Counted from the stretch's first letter, positions 1 to 12,289 are shown. The stretch is 64,000 nucleotides of DNA from Aphrocallistes beatrix (GCA_963281255.1 OY725498.1:186001-250000), one strand, 5' to 3'. A program made the numbers and translations. The notes: generated by a model from the letters alone, not told the origin.

Positions 1-2006
1 GTGACGTCATTTTGTGAGTGTATCTTACAACTGCTGGATTTGGTAGAGTCTTGTATTCGTTTCTTGTCCTGTTCACTATTGTTGTAGATCTCAGCTTTTA
101 GTTTCCAGTAGACAGCTTCTTGTAAGCAGTAGTAGAATACCGCTGAATAGTTCTCTTCTACTTTTCGAAACTTCTCTGACACCTAGTAACAGTACACAGA
201 TAAATATTATAATGTGATAGACCGTTACAAACTGGTCCCTGTCTAATGTTCTCTTTCTATTTGAATCGACAAGAAAGTTCAAGATTTCTACTTACTAACA
301 TTCCCTAATAATCCCTCTTAAATAACATATACCATCGCTGCGGCTACGAAAATACGTTCAAATTATGACAAACGAGGGTTCAACTCACCTGTTTAAACTG
401 TTCGTTTATGTTTGCATCCGTCCCAATCCCAAGTTCGACATAGGAGTCAGCTTCTGTTGCTGCAGCTTGCTTCTTCGCTCTGTACTCTCGAGCCTTTCTA
501 CAGTAGAATGCAGATTCTTTCAAGTAGGCTTGACTATTCTTAGGATAATCCTCTGTGCGAAATTGTTTGACACTAAAATCCACTTCTTGGAAAGAGTCGT
601 TGATTCGTTTCTTGATTTCAGAGATGTTAACGGCTGCATTCAGCTCTTTCACATAGTCAATCTGGCTCATATCATCCGCAATGGTCAAGTCAACCAGCTT
701 ATCCCAGTCTATACACATAGATCTAATTATAACAGACAGGTCAACCGTTACTATGTGATATCTGTTGGCCTAGTAGGGTAAATGCTTGGGGGCTATTTAC
801 TATATACTACATTCATCGTACGTATATAATCAAGAGATAAAATCTAATTATTTTCATTTTTTACAATTGTTCTACGCTTATTACGTCCGCTTCTGTCTCC
901 TTTCGTGCGAATCTCTTCAATGAAATAATTTTGCTCGGGAAATTTCTGACTAATGTACTATGTCCTATTCTGTGGAATCTTTTGCCCAGGTACAAATCTC
1001 CACTAAATAAAGAATATATTGTCCAAATTAGGTGTAACTTGGTATATAATTTCTAGCAACGAGCAGACGGAAGTACATCTACAATACAACAATCAAGCCA
1101 AAAGGCATCTCCTAACTAGGAGTTTCACTAAATACAGTAGAACTTCAGTTATCCGAACCCCTTGGTTGACCAAACTAAAATATTCAAAATTTATAAATGA
1201 TGCATCCTTGAGTTGAAAATTGAATGTACTATACTGCCATCATTCTATATACCATTGACGATACGTACATAGATCAATATGTATTTTATCCATATTAATA
1301 ATCCATTATGACTACTTAGTACTACTGACCAACTTTTCTATATAATTACATAACAACTTCAGTAATCCGAACCCCCTCGGTCCCAACCCGTTTGGACAAC
1401 TGACGTCCGACTGTACAGTCAAAGGCGTGATAATTTTGAACATGCACATATATATGCTAATACGTATATCATCAGAAATTTTCTCGACAGCTAATTTTAC
1501 TTGCCGTGTGTTAATTTTATAAAGAGGTACCTTATTCGGTAATGCGGAAATTGTTCGACTTTACGAAAAAGGAAATAGTTCGACTTTTTATCATTAGGAT
1601 TAATGGTGTTTTATCTTCGAACTATTTCCTTTTTTGGAAAGTCGAACTATTTCCACTATACCCCTTATTCTATGTGATTCTCACCAGCTTGTCGCTTCAT
1701 TTGTCCTCTTCTGGCCCTTAGTGTCATTCCTGGCATAGCACTACCCTGTGTTATGCTCTCTTCAATCCGAAGAGTCTGCTCGATCTTCATTTTATTCCCA
1801 TCAATATTCGAATCGTGTTTCTCTGACAGCTTACCATCCTGTATGCTAGCTCCTGCATCTATCATATCCCTTAACACCTTCTGAGCTTCGTCTCCTGTCC
1901 CAGTGATTAGAGTCAGCTGGCTAGGTTCTCTGCTCTTCAACTCACGTCTGAAGAACTCAATGTCACTCTCTGACAAACTTCCTCCGATGGGTTTCTTATC
2001 TGCCAT
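1..2006 (-). CDS. GZ1: three-exon Gly-zipper-family gene, 3' end outside window
   Basis: Coding exons on the minus strand are 1685-2006, 389-708 and 1-182 (cut by the window edge). Exon 1 ends in phase 1 at a G|GTGAGA donor; exon 2 starts after TATAG with the two bases that complete an Asp codon and ends in phase 0 at CAG|GTGAGT; exon 3 starts after CTAG. This phase pattern recurs in all eleven units and is how I set the splice sites. Exon 1 encodes the family block SESDIEFFRRELKSREPSQ followed by ITGTGDEAQKVLRDMIDAG. Exon 2 has DLTIADDMSQID and an EAxxYxxKAxxY-like helix (here ESAFYCRKAREYRAK). Exon 3 begins with YSAVFYYCLQEAVYWKLKAE. I do not recognise a named family with certainty. The first intron contains a pogo-like MITE and a small inverted repeat. 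No break is visible in the part present. Confidence 0.75.
1135..1413. mobile_element. Pogo/Tigger-like MITE
   Basis: The left end CAGTAGAACTTCAGTTATCC pairs imperfectly with the right end (reverse complement CAGTCGGACGTCAGTTGTCC). TA flanks both sides. A partial internal copy of the end (ACTTCAGTAATCCGAAC) occurs at about 1351. It lies in intron 1 of GZ1. Confidence 0.5.
1549..1658. repeat. Small inverted repeat
   Basis: Arms built on GGAAATAGTTCGACTT face each other across about 35 bp, with a second partial arm copy. It could fold into a hairpin; it is probably a tiny MITE remnant. Confidence 0.45.
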
Positions 2007-2856
2007 CTAAACTAATAGGAAATGTATCTTGGCAATAAATCTGCTGAAGATGCAAAATAAAATCAGGTTGCTTTGCAAACAAATGTACCAGTAAATGTAG
2101 ATATTTTACAATGACTGTGAAAGAGTTGAAGATTAAAAACAAATAATGAGCCAGCAATTATTATGTGTGATTATGTGTGAAGAGGAATTGATTATGAAAT
2201 TGTGTACAAATAAAAAAACAAAAATATGTGGTCGCATAGAAAATCGAAATGTCTTGACACTCAACTTCAAAGAATAGAATCTAACTGATTGTCACAGTTG
2301 TACAAGTCTTTGAATAAGCTGGTATTGGTTCTTATGAGAACTATTATCTCCAGATTAGTTATTTTGTAAACAACTACAATCAGAATGATTATATTACAAC
2401 TCAAATCATACGTAAGCTGAGCTATCAGTTCAGTGTTTGCATTCGGGTGATTCTATAATCCTGAAAGGTCTTTGGATTTTCTAGCGCTTAACCTGCATAT
2501 TTTATGTAATCAGAGGTGTAGTGAAGGGAGAGTGGCGTTCCCTTACTAGCCTTTAAATAGATATCTGTTTAACGTTTACTTTGACGGATTGATGTACTAT
2601 CTTTATAATGATTGTAAATTCTCTCTATTTTCTTGTGTTACCTTATTCTTTCGCAATATTATGTAGGAGCGTCGATCGCAAAACATTTTGTGACAACATT
2701 TATAGATACGTTCATGTCCTCCAACATTTTGGAATAAAATACTATTTGCAGACGCTTTAATTGTGAGCACTACACCACTGCTGTAATGATGTTCTACTGC
2801 AATTCCTATCCTGTCTCTCTAACTTTCTTTTTCATTTCTGAAATAGCATAAACTAT

Positions 2857-3010
2857 AATCACATCGGTCAGAGGACATTTTTCCCCGATTAAGCAGAGAA
2901 CCCTATTAACCGAAAGTATTTTGTATTAGCTTCTATGTGTGAGAGCTATTTCATTCCTGCCAAAAGTGGCCCGATTATTAAACAGTGACCCTATTAAGTG
3001 GAGTCAACTG
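2857..3010. mobile_element. 5'-truncated pogo-like MITE
   Basis: About 85% similar by eye to the complete element at 3437-3623, with the same right end (AAGTGGAGTCAACTG, then TA), but it lacks the left terminus. Confidence 0.5.
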
Positions 3011-3436
3011 TATATATATGTAAGAGAATACTTACAAACTTGGATCACGACCCTCCATATTACGCCATCTGCTTATAATCAATCGTAGAGGTGAACTTAG
3101 CCAAAGTAGAGGAGGCTACTGCCAACTTGTAATAATTGTGAAAATTGTGTTCTAGCATAAATCAAGAATGATGCAGGATATTCTGGGAAAATTTGAGACT
3201 TTATTGAAGATAATATTCTACAGCAATTATTCTGCAATATATGATATAGCATAACATCATATTATGTATTCTATGCAAGTAATGCAGTACAACTATATAC
3301 TTTAAACGTGATACAATCCAGGAGGTAAAATAACTCATTCTTAAAATAATGTCTTATAATATGACTCATTCTATAGTTAAACTAAGCTTTCGGCGATCAT
3401 AAAGTATATAAATTAAAATCTCTAAATCTGAAAATA

Positions 3437-3623
3437 CAGTCGACTCTGCTTAATAGGGTCACATCGGTCAGAGGACATTTTGGCCCGATTAAGCGGAGAT
3501 CCCTGTTAACCGAAAATATTTTGTATTAGCTCCCATGTATGAGAGCTATTCTGGTCCTGCCAGAAGTGGCTCGCATAAGCGGTTGACCCATCTAAAAGTG
3601 ACCCTATTAAGCGGAGTCGACTG
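3437..3623. mobile_element. Complete 187-bp pogo-like MITE
   Basis: Termini CAGTCGACTCTGCTTAATAG and its near-perfect inverted copy, both flanked by TA. Too short to encode a transposase. It lies 180 bp before GZ2. Confidence 0.6.
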
Positions 3624-3802
3624 TATTTACATTTCAATGAGAAAGACCTAGATATTTTTGCAAAAGCAAAGTATGCTTGTTAATGCTCATTTTCAGAAAT
3701 ATCAAATTGAAAACTTGTTGAAAACTTGAGTACTAGAAACTGACATTAAGTTTTAATATTACGTTTTAGGAATATATCTTCTACTAGCTTCTAACGTAAG
3801 AA

Positions 3803-5761
3803 ATGAGACGCTGTACTAGAAAATTGTCAGAGAGTGACATTGAGTTCTTCAGACGTGAGTTGAAGAGCAGAGAACCTAGCCAGCTGACTCTAATCACTGG
3901 GACAGGAGACGAAGCTCAGAAGGTGTTAAGGGATATGATAGATGCAGGAGCTAGCATACATGATGGTAAGTTGTCAGAGAAACATGAGTTAGCTGTTGAT
4001 GAGAACAAAATGAAGACTGAACAGACAATTCGGATTGAAGAGAGCATAGCACAGAGCAGTGCTATGCCAGGAATGACACTAAGGGCCAAGAGAGGACGAA
4101 TGAGGCAACAAATTGGTGAGAACTAGATAATCAGCAGTAGTTCATACATATAGTTGCTAGTGTAAATTTGGTGATAACCAGCTCATTTTCTAATGTATTA
4201 AAGATCTGACGTTTGCGGATGATTTGGAGATTGACTATGTGAAAGAGTTGAAGAAAGCCATTGACAATTCTGGTCTGCGATAATGCATGAATGAAACATT
4301 CCAAGATACAGATTTTAGCGATAAACAGTTATGTACTGCACGTTATCCTGAGAAAAGTCGACCATACTTATATGAAGCAGAATTCTACTGTAGAAAGGCT
4401 AGAGAGTACAGGGTGAAGGGACAAGTAGCAGCAACACAAGCAAGGGATTATGACGAGCAAAGAAAAAATGTTTGTGAATAATTCTCTTGTATCTACCACT
4501 AGCAAAGCTAGGAATGATCTTTTAATTGATTGAATCTCTCTAGGTGTCTCAAAAGATTGAGAAAGAATACTCAGAGGTATTCTACTATTGCATACAAGAA
4601 GCTGTCTATTGGAAACTGAAAGCTGAGATCTACAACAACAGTGAACAGGACAAGAAACGAATGCAAGATCCCACCAAATCTAGCAGTTGTAAGATACATT
4701 CACAAAATTGTGTTACGAAATACGTGTACATTCCTACTGATAGAAGAAATATTGACGAATCTAAAATCGATTTGGAACTAACTAAAGTTGGTGTAGGAGC
4801 TCGTAGCGGAGTGAATAACGTGATGTTAGTCGTGAAAGAGATTGAAGAGTGTAAGAAACAGAATACACTTGACATGATGCTAATGCTTAGTGTTTACGGA
4901 GCACCATTTAATGATAGAGGCATTATAATGGTAACTGAAGAATGCAAAAGGACCAATAACCACCAGAACAATGTGCCTAACTCAGATGTTGAGTATCTTA
5001 AAAGCAAGACAGTGTCTGAAGAATACTTAGACATCATTAGATTAATAGCGAATGAAAACCGAATATTTCTACTTAATAAGAAAAGTGTTGACCAAAACAG
5101 AGTGCAAACTCTAGAAGGTGAAATATACCAAAATCAATTATTTGAGATTGGAAAAGACTTGTATAGAAAAATCGTTCCGAATAACAATGAAGCGGAGTTT
5201 CATGTAGAAAAAGCTAGAACCATTGTGGATGAGTTGAGAGTATGTGACAAAGCATTGATAGAATTCAAAAGTATTCAAGAATTGTTCAGAAAAAAGTTTA
5301 CTGACGTTAAAACTTGTCTAGATAATTGTAAAAATAAGGACCATCCTGACTATTTAGAGGCCAAGGAGAGATATGGAGATCTTAAAAAGCCTACAGAGAA
5401 GAAACCTTTTTACGAGGATAATCCAGAAAAGTATTTAGACAGAATTAATACAGTTACAATTCTTGAAAAAAGCAAGTTTGCAGATGCCACTATTCTTATC
5501 GACTTCATATCTGCAATTCCAGACAGAGGAGTACTAGGAGACATCAAAAGAAATCCTAAGAATACCGTCGTTACAGTGAGTGGTATTGGGGCGACTACTT
5601 CTGCAGGAGCTGGGATTGGAGGAACCATTGGAATCTTAGGCGGACCAATCGGAGTGGTGGTAGGAGGAGCTATTGGCGGAGTTGCAGGTGGAGCAGTCGG
5701 TGGAATTAGTGCAGCTATTGGATATGCTGTAGCAAAGAATAAGAAAAACTCTGAGAAATAG
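3803..5761 (+). pseudogene. GZ2: three-exon Gly-zipper-family gene with nonsense codon in exon 2
   Basis: Exons are 3803-4115, 4204-4469 and 4544-5761; all three keep the family phases (313, 266 and 1218 nt). Exon 2 has an in-frame TAA at 4281-4283 where GZ6 has GAA, so a full product would stop after about 130 residues. Splice sites and the rest of exon 3 remain open, so the damage may be recent, allelic or a base error. The N-terminus is atypical: MRRCTRK replaces the usual MA-x-x-KPI-x-G leader, and the ATG does not follow the usual TTTAG. Exon 2 ends at a weak GTTTGT donor shared with GZ6. Exon 3 belongs to the 'DNPE' subfamily (with GZ5 and GZ6): Cys-rich CLDNCKNKDHPDY, then PFYEDNPEKY, then a Gly-zipper tail from about 5575 to 5740 and a basic end. 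Confidence 0.7.
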
Positions 5762-6374
5762 TCCTCTATTTCTTTGGGACTCCAAACTTAGATTTGTAGT
5801 CCTCTAATTTACCATAATTGAACTTGAGTGATTTATATTGTATTGATATTTAAAGTATGTTCATATTTTCATGCATATTACTTGTAGTGTAAATCTGCAT
5901 TAAATTGTGACTCCCACATTAATTAATATTCGTAAGTCAGTTTTCATCATAATCATTGCACTTCCATGGAAGGAGACTTGTCCAAGATTTACATTGATCT
6001 CCGCAGACATGAGTTGGAAAAAACGAATATACTTATCAGGGTTGCCGTTGGAGTGGAATATCAATTCCTAGTCCAATTCCATTGCCATAGGATTTCTGTG
6101 AGAATTCCCACAGAAACTCAAAGAATTCCATAGAATTTGCAGATCCTAATACGATAATTCAAATAGGATTCCATACTTGCCTACTGTCCCGTTTTTGGCG
6201 GGACATTGGGGCATGAACTATGTTATAATAAGGCCTGTTTATCAACAAAAAATTGGACCATGAAAGCAATTGAACAAATACAAATATACGTATCACTTGA
6301 CAAATCTAGGATAGACCTTAATATTGTATTACGGCATATACAGACACTGTTGGATGAGTCAAAGCCTTTTCTAT
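5762..6374. other. Convergent gap between GZ2 and GZ3
   Basis: No gene seen. About 6040-6160 is rich in overlapping AATTCC/GGAATT motifs; the rest is plain AT-rich sequence. Confidence 0.4.
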
Positions 6375-9300
6375 CTAGAAGTTAAAACGTAAAAAAAACA
6401 TCCAATAGGGTCTACCAAGTTGACGATGTATTGCATTAATATTCATATTCCATGTCTCGACTTCAATCATTAATGCATTCAATCTCCTTAGTTTTCTTTC
6501 TAAATCATCATCATCATCGGATAAAGGTCCCATTCTAGTGTTAACAAGTTGTTCGTATTTACGTTTTACAACTAAATAAGATGAAGCATTTGAATATGTC
6601 CCTTTATCTAGCCATTCTTTGATATCTCTCAGCCCAGCTTCTCCATTAAGTCGAATTTGTTCAAGTTGTTTACTTCGTAAATCGATTTCTATTCTTAAAT
6701 TCCTATCCCTCTCTATCTTTTCTCTTTCTTGTTCTCTCTCCCGTTCCTCTTCACGCCTTCTATCCCTTTCAGCTTGTTCCAGTCTCCGTTTTTCCACTTC
6801 AATTTCAAAGTTGCGTCTTTGTTCTTCTTCAAGTCTTCTATTAGCTTCCGTATGTTCTACTCTCTGCCTTTCCACTTGAATATCATTCCTCCGCACTGTC
6901 TCTATTTTACGTCTCTCTTCGACATAGTGTGCTTCTTCTATTTTTAATTTATCCACATTTCCCCTCGCCTCCGAAACTTGATTTATCACAACTTGATCAA
7001 TCGTCCTCTTATCAACTTGGATATCCACTCCCTTACTCGCCGTATGCATATTCCTGTACACATTCATTCCAGTCTGAGTCAGTTTACTCGTGTACTTAAC
7101 ACCTTCAGTCGCACGTTGAACTATCTTTGAAGAGTTTTGAATTTTCCGCAAGTTGTCAATGCGTCGTTTGTTTTCTCTTTCTTGATTGAAGAATTCTCCA
7201 ATTTGAGATCTTCTCCTCGTTTCATCAACCCTTTTTTTGTCAAAACTGAAAACTCTGTTTTCATTAGCTAAAATTTTGAAAATTTCTGAGAATTCATCAG
7301 ACCTTGCTTCATTTTTAAAATATTTCTCCTCTGTTTCAGGGAAATCTTCCGCTTGATCGTCATCTATCAGCTTACTTTCCTCCGTTACCATCACCATACC
7401 TCTGTCCTTAAACTCTCCTCCATAGTGACTCAACTTGGATATCATGTCAAGCGTATTCTGTTCTTTACACTCCCCAATCGCTTTCACGACTAACATCACA
7501 TTATCCACTCCGCTACGAGCTCCTAAACCAACTTTAGTTAATTCCAAATCAAAGTTATCTGGGTCGATATTTTTCTTATCAGTAGGGATGTACACATATT
7601 TGGTGACGTTATTCTCTGAGTGTATGTTACAACTGCTGGATTTGGTGGGGTCATGTATACGTTTCTTGTCCTGTTCACTATTGTTGTAGATCTCAGCTTT
7701 CAGTTTCCAGTATACGGCTTCTTGAATGCAGTAATAGAATACCTCTGAATAGCTCTTTTCTACCTTTTGAAACATCTTTGATACCTAGTGGATGTATCAT
7801 GTATATCTTATTTATTTAACTATATTTTAGTGTGCTTCCTGTACAATTATTTATGATCTATGAACGTACGTATCTTATATATTAAAATGCTAGGATTTTA
7901 TTATTTTTTTAAAAAATGTGTTTGTCCGAATTGATTGAAGAATTGGGAAGTCATAGAGGTGTGAAAATTGGCATGTAGGTGTCAAATGATATGACTACGA
8001 TTAAGTTCTAAGATCTAAGCGAAATTTTAACATCTCTGCAAAGAAATGGAAAACAATTTTTCGCACCTTTTCTATACAAAATAAATGACTACACTATCAC
8101 AATAGAAACCATTGTACAACACTACAATAGAGCGTCATTGTTATTAATACTTCAAAGCCACAACTTAAGTTTGATATCTTAAATGTATTATAATGTATGG
8201 GAATAAAAAAGATTATGTGCATATTTTCACACCTTTATATACATATTTTCACACCATTTGGTGAATTAAGAAAATAATGCTAGAGACTAGCTTCCAACGG
8301 TTGACATGGGGTTTTCAGGGGTGTAGATTTCGAATATCATATTTTCGGATCTATATGAGAAATTATTTGTTTACTTTTGTTTACAATAGATACATAAAGT
8401 AAACAAATCTCAAAAATATGCTAGAAACTTGCTTTCAACGGTTGACATGGGATTTTCAGGGGTGTAGATTTCGAATATCATATTTTCGAGTATATTTGAT
8501 GATCAATGTTTACTTTTGTTTACAATAGATACATAAAGTAAACAAATTACAAAATAGGCTAGAGGCTAGCTTCCAATGGTTGACATGGGGTTTTTAGGGG
8601 TGTAGATTTCGAATATCATATTTTCAGATCCATATGAGAAATTATTTGTCGACCTTTGTTTACAATAGTTATATAAAGGAGACAATTCCAAAATATGTTA
8701 GATTGAGTGACTCCAGGCGCCCGCAGGGCGACTCTGCGGACACGCAGTGTCTGCAAGCCGCGCAGCGCAAGCAAGCGAAGCGTGCTTGTATAGTATAATA
8801 GTAGATGTGCAGTGTTCGTCTTAATGTGGCCCCTGACAATAGTTTAAAATATAATGGCTTTATTTATTTGTGGTGATAAAGCATTTAATATAGATTTGTG
8901 CCTAACTCTTTGTTTTTCGAAATATGACAAATCATCGTGATTACTGAGCATTTTTTGATTCTCTTCTTTTGGCTATAACTCGAAAACGATTTGAGATATC
9001 GATTCCAGATTCACACCAAAGGTGTACGATAAATATTTCTAGAATATGATGATCATTGTTTTATGGCAAGATTGGCGTGTAACGTCCGTCCGTGCTTCTT
9101 ACTTCTCGCCCTGAGAAATTTTATTGGACCAAACTACACCAAATTTGGAAGATATATTCTTTATATAGTGAAAGTTTGAATCTCTGTGCAAAATCTGTGC
9201 AACTTTTTATAATATGCTTTTGAAAGCGAAGTTACAATATCTGTAATAGTTTGATCACATTTCACTAATGAATAAACCCACTTTATAACTAATTATGATG

Positions 9301-11186
9301 GAGAATAGTGAGAATTTCAAATACCTTCCGATTAGAGGTTTAAGCATGGATATTGCGAAGGGCACCGAAGTTTTCGAAATCTATGGACAATTTTGGGGTT
9401 CTAGAAGTTTCAACTCTAAGTTTTGTATTACGTATATTGGTCTTCAAATACAGTGAGGGCTCAAGTTCCCCAGCCCTCCCGGGTTAGGTCCCTATGGATG
9501 CACTCTCTCAACTGACCTGCTCGTACTGTTCCATTATAATTTGTTCTTCACCGATTCTTCGTTTGATATACAATTGAGATTGTGCTGCTGCTGCTTTTTC
9601 CTTCGCTCTGTACTCTCGAGCTTTTCTGCAGTAGAATTCTGCTTCGATTAAGTAGGCTTGACTTTCTTTAGGATAGTCCTCTGTGCGAAATTCTTTGACG
9701 CCAAAATCTGTTTCTTGGAATGTCTCGTCAATATGTTTCTTGAGATCTGAGGTGTCAATAGCTCTCATTACCTCTTTCCCAATGTCAATCTGCTTCATAT
9801 CATCTCCAATCCTCAAGTCGATGAACATTTTCTTATCTAAGATTGAAGCAATAACAAATTAGATGGCTACCTGACCAATGGAATGCTTTGCATCATATTC
9901 AAAAATTGGCTTGTTTACGATGTACAGATCTGAACAACTATAGTAGTTAGAATTGAACACTTCAGTGAGTATATTGGATTTTCAAATAATAATTACAATC
10001 GCGTTTCGCTTGCTTGCGCTGCTCGGCTGCGGACATTGGGTGTCTGCAGAGTAGCCTTGTAACTACTTGAATATATTTAAAGCAACGGTCGATTCCATTT
10101 CTAATTCTCTGCTAAATGCCATTTCTCTACGTTAGTCATGAATTCAGAACTAGAAATGTAAACTAAGTTCATGGTAAATAGAATTTGCTCAATATTCTTT
10201 GCTCAATAAGCTAACGAACCCAAAAGTTAATATTAATTTGAAACTATAAAATTCAAAGATTATTATATCTGAATGTACTATAATCCATCAATTTGACCAT
10301 TAAACAAGTTTAACAATCAAACAATAGACTCAAAATAAATGTATTCAATCATTAGTATGGAATAAAAACGCGTGAATCGCATCATAGAAACCTGATATTT
10401 GATTGGCTGTCACTTGAGCCAATCCTTTTCAATCACAAACAGTCCCTTCGATTGTATGCATTGTGAATGTAAATCACTACTGTTTAGATCCCAATGTATC
10501 GTATGATAAAATAATCAAATTTGATTGGGCAGCACAATTTCTCACCTGTCGAGGTGTGAAAACTCCCCGTCGATCTTCGAACTTAATCATAGATTCATCA
10601 TTTGACACCTAAACGTCAATTTTCATATCTATGCGACTTCCCAATTCTTCAATCAATTCGGATAAATAAAAGATCCTAGCATTTTAATATATAACAAGCG
10701 CGCTTCGCTTGCTTGCGCTGCGCGGCTGGCGGACACTTTGTGTCCGCCGGAGGCTCCCTTCGGTCGCCTGGGGTCACATTAGTTAATTATAAGGGAGATA
10801 GCATCTCTAAATATGTTCATCTTAGTGTTAAAATCGATATCACTCGAAAAATCACAAAATTTGTCAATTTTTATAATTTTGACGCGTAATGATGACGTCA
10901 TAACAAAGTGATGAGTCATCATTTTTTGATGAAAGTCGCATCATATGTGAGATATGTTAGTACACAGGTTCTATTAAAATTTCAGCCTTCTATCTCCTAT
11001 AATGGCTGAGTTATGCCCGAATAACTGTGTTGCTTAACTTTTAAAAATGTGACAATGACGTCATAATTCCATGATGAGTCGACATTTTCGTCTGAGCTCA
11101 GAACTTACTGGAGCCATAGCCAAAAGACTCCCACATGCCAAAAATCAGCCTTCTGCACCCGGCAGTTTCTTCAATCAATTCGTTAC

Positions 11187-11221
<35 letters not shown>

Positions 11222-11609
11222 AATCGAGTTTTAATAGTAAGGATATTATGTCACCTTAATACACAAGTGTGTTTACATAGTTCTCACCAGTTTGTCGCTT
11301 CATTTGTCCTCTTCTGGCCCTTAGTGTCATTCCTGGTATGTCACTACTCTGTGCTATGCTCTCTTCAATCCGAATACTCTGCTCAATCTTCATTTTGTTC
11401 CCATCAACAGCTGACTCGTGTTTCTCTGATAGCTTATCATCCTGTATGCTGGCTCCACCATCTATCATATCCCTTAACACCTTCTGAGCTTCGTCTCCTG
11501 TCCCAGTGATTAGAGTCAGCTGGCTAGGTTCTCTGCTCTTCAACTCACGTTTGAAGAACTCAATGTCACTCTCTGACATTTCCCCCTCGATAGGTTTCCT
11601 TTCTGCCAT
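6375..11609 (-). CDS. GZ3: three-exon family gene, coiled-coil type, without Gly-zipper tail
   Basis: Minus-strand exons are 11288-11609, 9517-9836 and 6375-7784, giving about 683 residues with no break. The exon 3 N-terminal half carries the family signature (YVYIPTD, LELTKVGLGARSG, DNVMLVVK, DRGMVMVTEES). It is followed by about 110 residues rich in Glu and Arg that form an obvious long helix or coiled coil (purine-rich DNA about 6700-6900). Other members then end in a Gly-rich membrane-like segment, but this one stops at a short aromatic end (YWMFFLRFNF). It may be a soluble variant or a 3'-truncated copy; I see no Gly-rich coding relic in the 600 bp below it. Both introns are swollen by mobile elements (7873-8788 in intron 2; 9996-11189 in intron 1). 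The 5' flank is of the GATA-palindrome class. Confidence 0.72.
7873..8788 (+). mobile_element. Helitron-like element A1 (916 bp)
   Basis: Starts TCTTATATATTAAAATGC after A and ends GAAGCGTGCTTG before T, the boundary rule shared by all A and B copies. It contains the A-family head (TCCGAATTGATTGAAGAATT) and the GC-rich tail. It uniquely holds three tandem copies of a 138-141 bp unit (starting 8279, 8420 and 8558) with the core GGTTGACATGGGGTTTTCAG. Non-autonomous; lies in GZ3 intron 2. Confidence 0.55.
8279..8697 (+). repeat. Three tandem 140-bp units inside A1
   Basis: Each unit opens with GCTAGARACT and includes GTTTACTTTTGTTTACAATAG and ATACATAAAGTAAAC. The copies differ by a few percent. 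Other A copies lack the unit. Confidence 0.65.
9996..10694 (-). mobile_element. Helitron-like element A2
   Basis: Minus-strand A-family copy with a decayed 3' end (CGAAACGCGATTG). Its 5' end meets the 3' end of B1 exactly at 10694/10695, so one element inserted at the edge of the other. Lies in GZ3 intron 1. Confidence 0.5.
10695..11189 (-). mobile_element. Helitron-like element B1 (495 bp)
   Basis: On the minus strand it runs from TCTGTAACGAATTGATTGAAG (after A) to GAAGCGCGCTTG (before T). The B family shares with A only the GAATTGATTGAAGAA head motif and about 60 bp of GC-rich 3' end (GCCGCGCAGCGCAAGCAAGC). The inside differs, with ATGACGTCAT and TGATGAGTCATCA palindromes. A (TA)n run abuts the 5' end. 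Confidence 0.6.
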
Positions 11610-11684
11610 CTAAACTAATAGGAAATGTATCGTGACAATAGATCCCCTGCAAATTATAATACTTAAATTTTAGCTTCAATGTGT

Positions 11685-11696
11685 GATAAGCTTATC
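11685..11696. promoter_or_regulatory. GATA palindrome upstream of GZ3
   Basis: GATAAGCTTATC, a perfect 12-bp palindrome holding two inverted GATA sites, 75 bp from the GZ3 ATG. It is embedded in a conserved 5' flank (about 11610-11810) shared with GZ4 and GZ9, including a downstream-facing block AAATAAGTATTTCGGATACC. Confidence 0.5.
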
Positions 11697-12289
11697 CTTA
11701 TCATATATACTATGAAATATACTATAGCAAAGGAAATAAGTATTTCGGATACCTACTTATTTCATTGCTCAAATTACATTGGCTACTGGGTTCGTCTCAC
11801 ATTTCATATAAATGTTTTAGTACTTTCATATAACTGAGACTACTAAAGATGATTTTTTACCAATGTCATAAATATTATTCTACATATCTGGTGATATAAT
11901 GTCTAATGTAACTCTATTGCACTAGTGGTGTAAACCATGGGTTTATCTAGGATTTTCCAATCCGGCACTTTTTTGGAGGTGATAAAAGTTATATGGCACC
12001 CAAACAGTGGTTTATCTTGTAATTCCAGGGGTGATAGCAACCCAGGACCAAAATCGAATCACACTGCAAGTACCTTGGCTCCTCGGACGATACCAGGCTG
12101 GTACCTATAAGTGCCGACCGAGCACCTAGATAAACCTTGATTTCAAATGCAGAATTTGACTGTTAGTTCAACAACATTTGAAATAATATATACGTACATT
12201 AATAAATCTGAATAATTACAACAATGCATCATTGTAAGGAAATAAAAGGAGTTAATTGCTCTGCTACCTTAATATTATTTTGTCTGTAA

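Noticed and set aside
10695..11189. CRISPR-like or regulatory array suggested by repeated ATGACGTCAT/GAGTCATC motifs
   Set aside because: These palindromes are internal to dispersed B elements, few in number and unevenly spaced.
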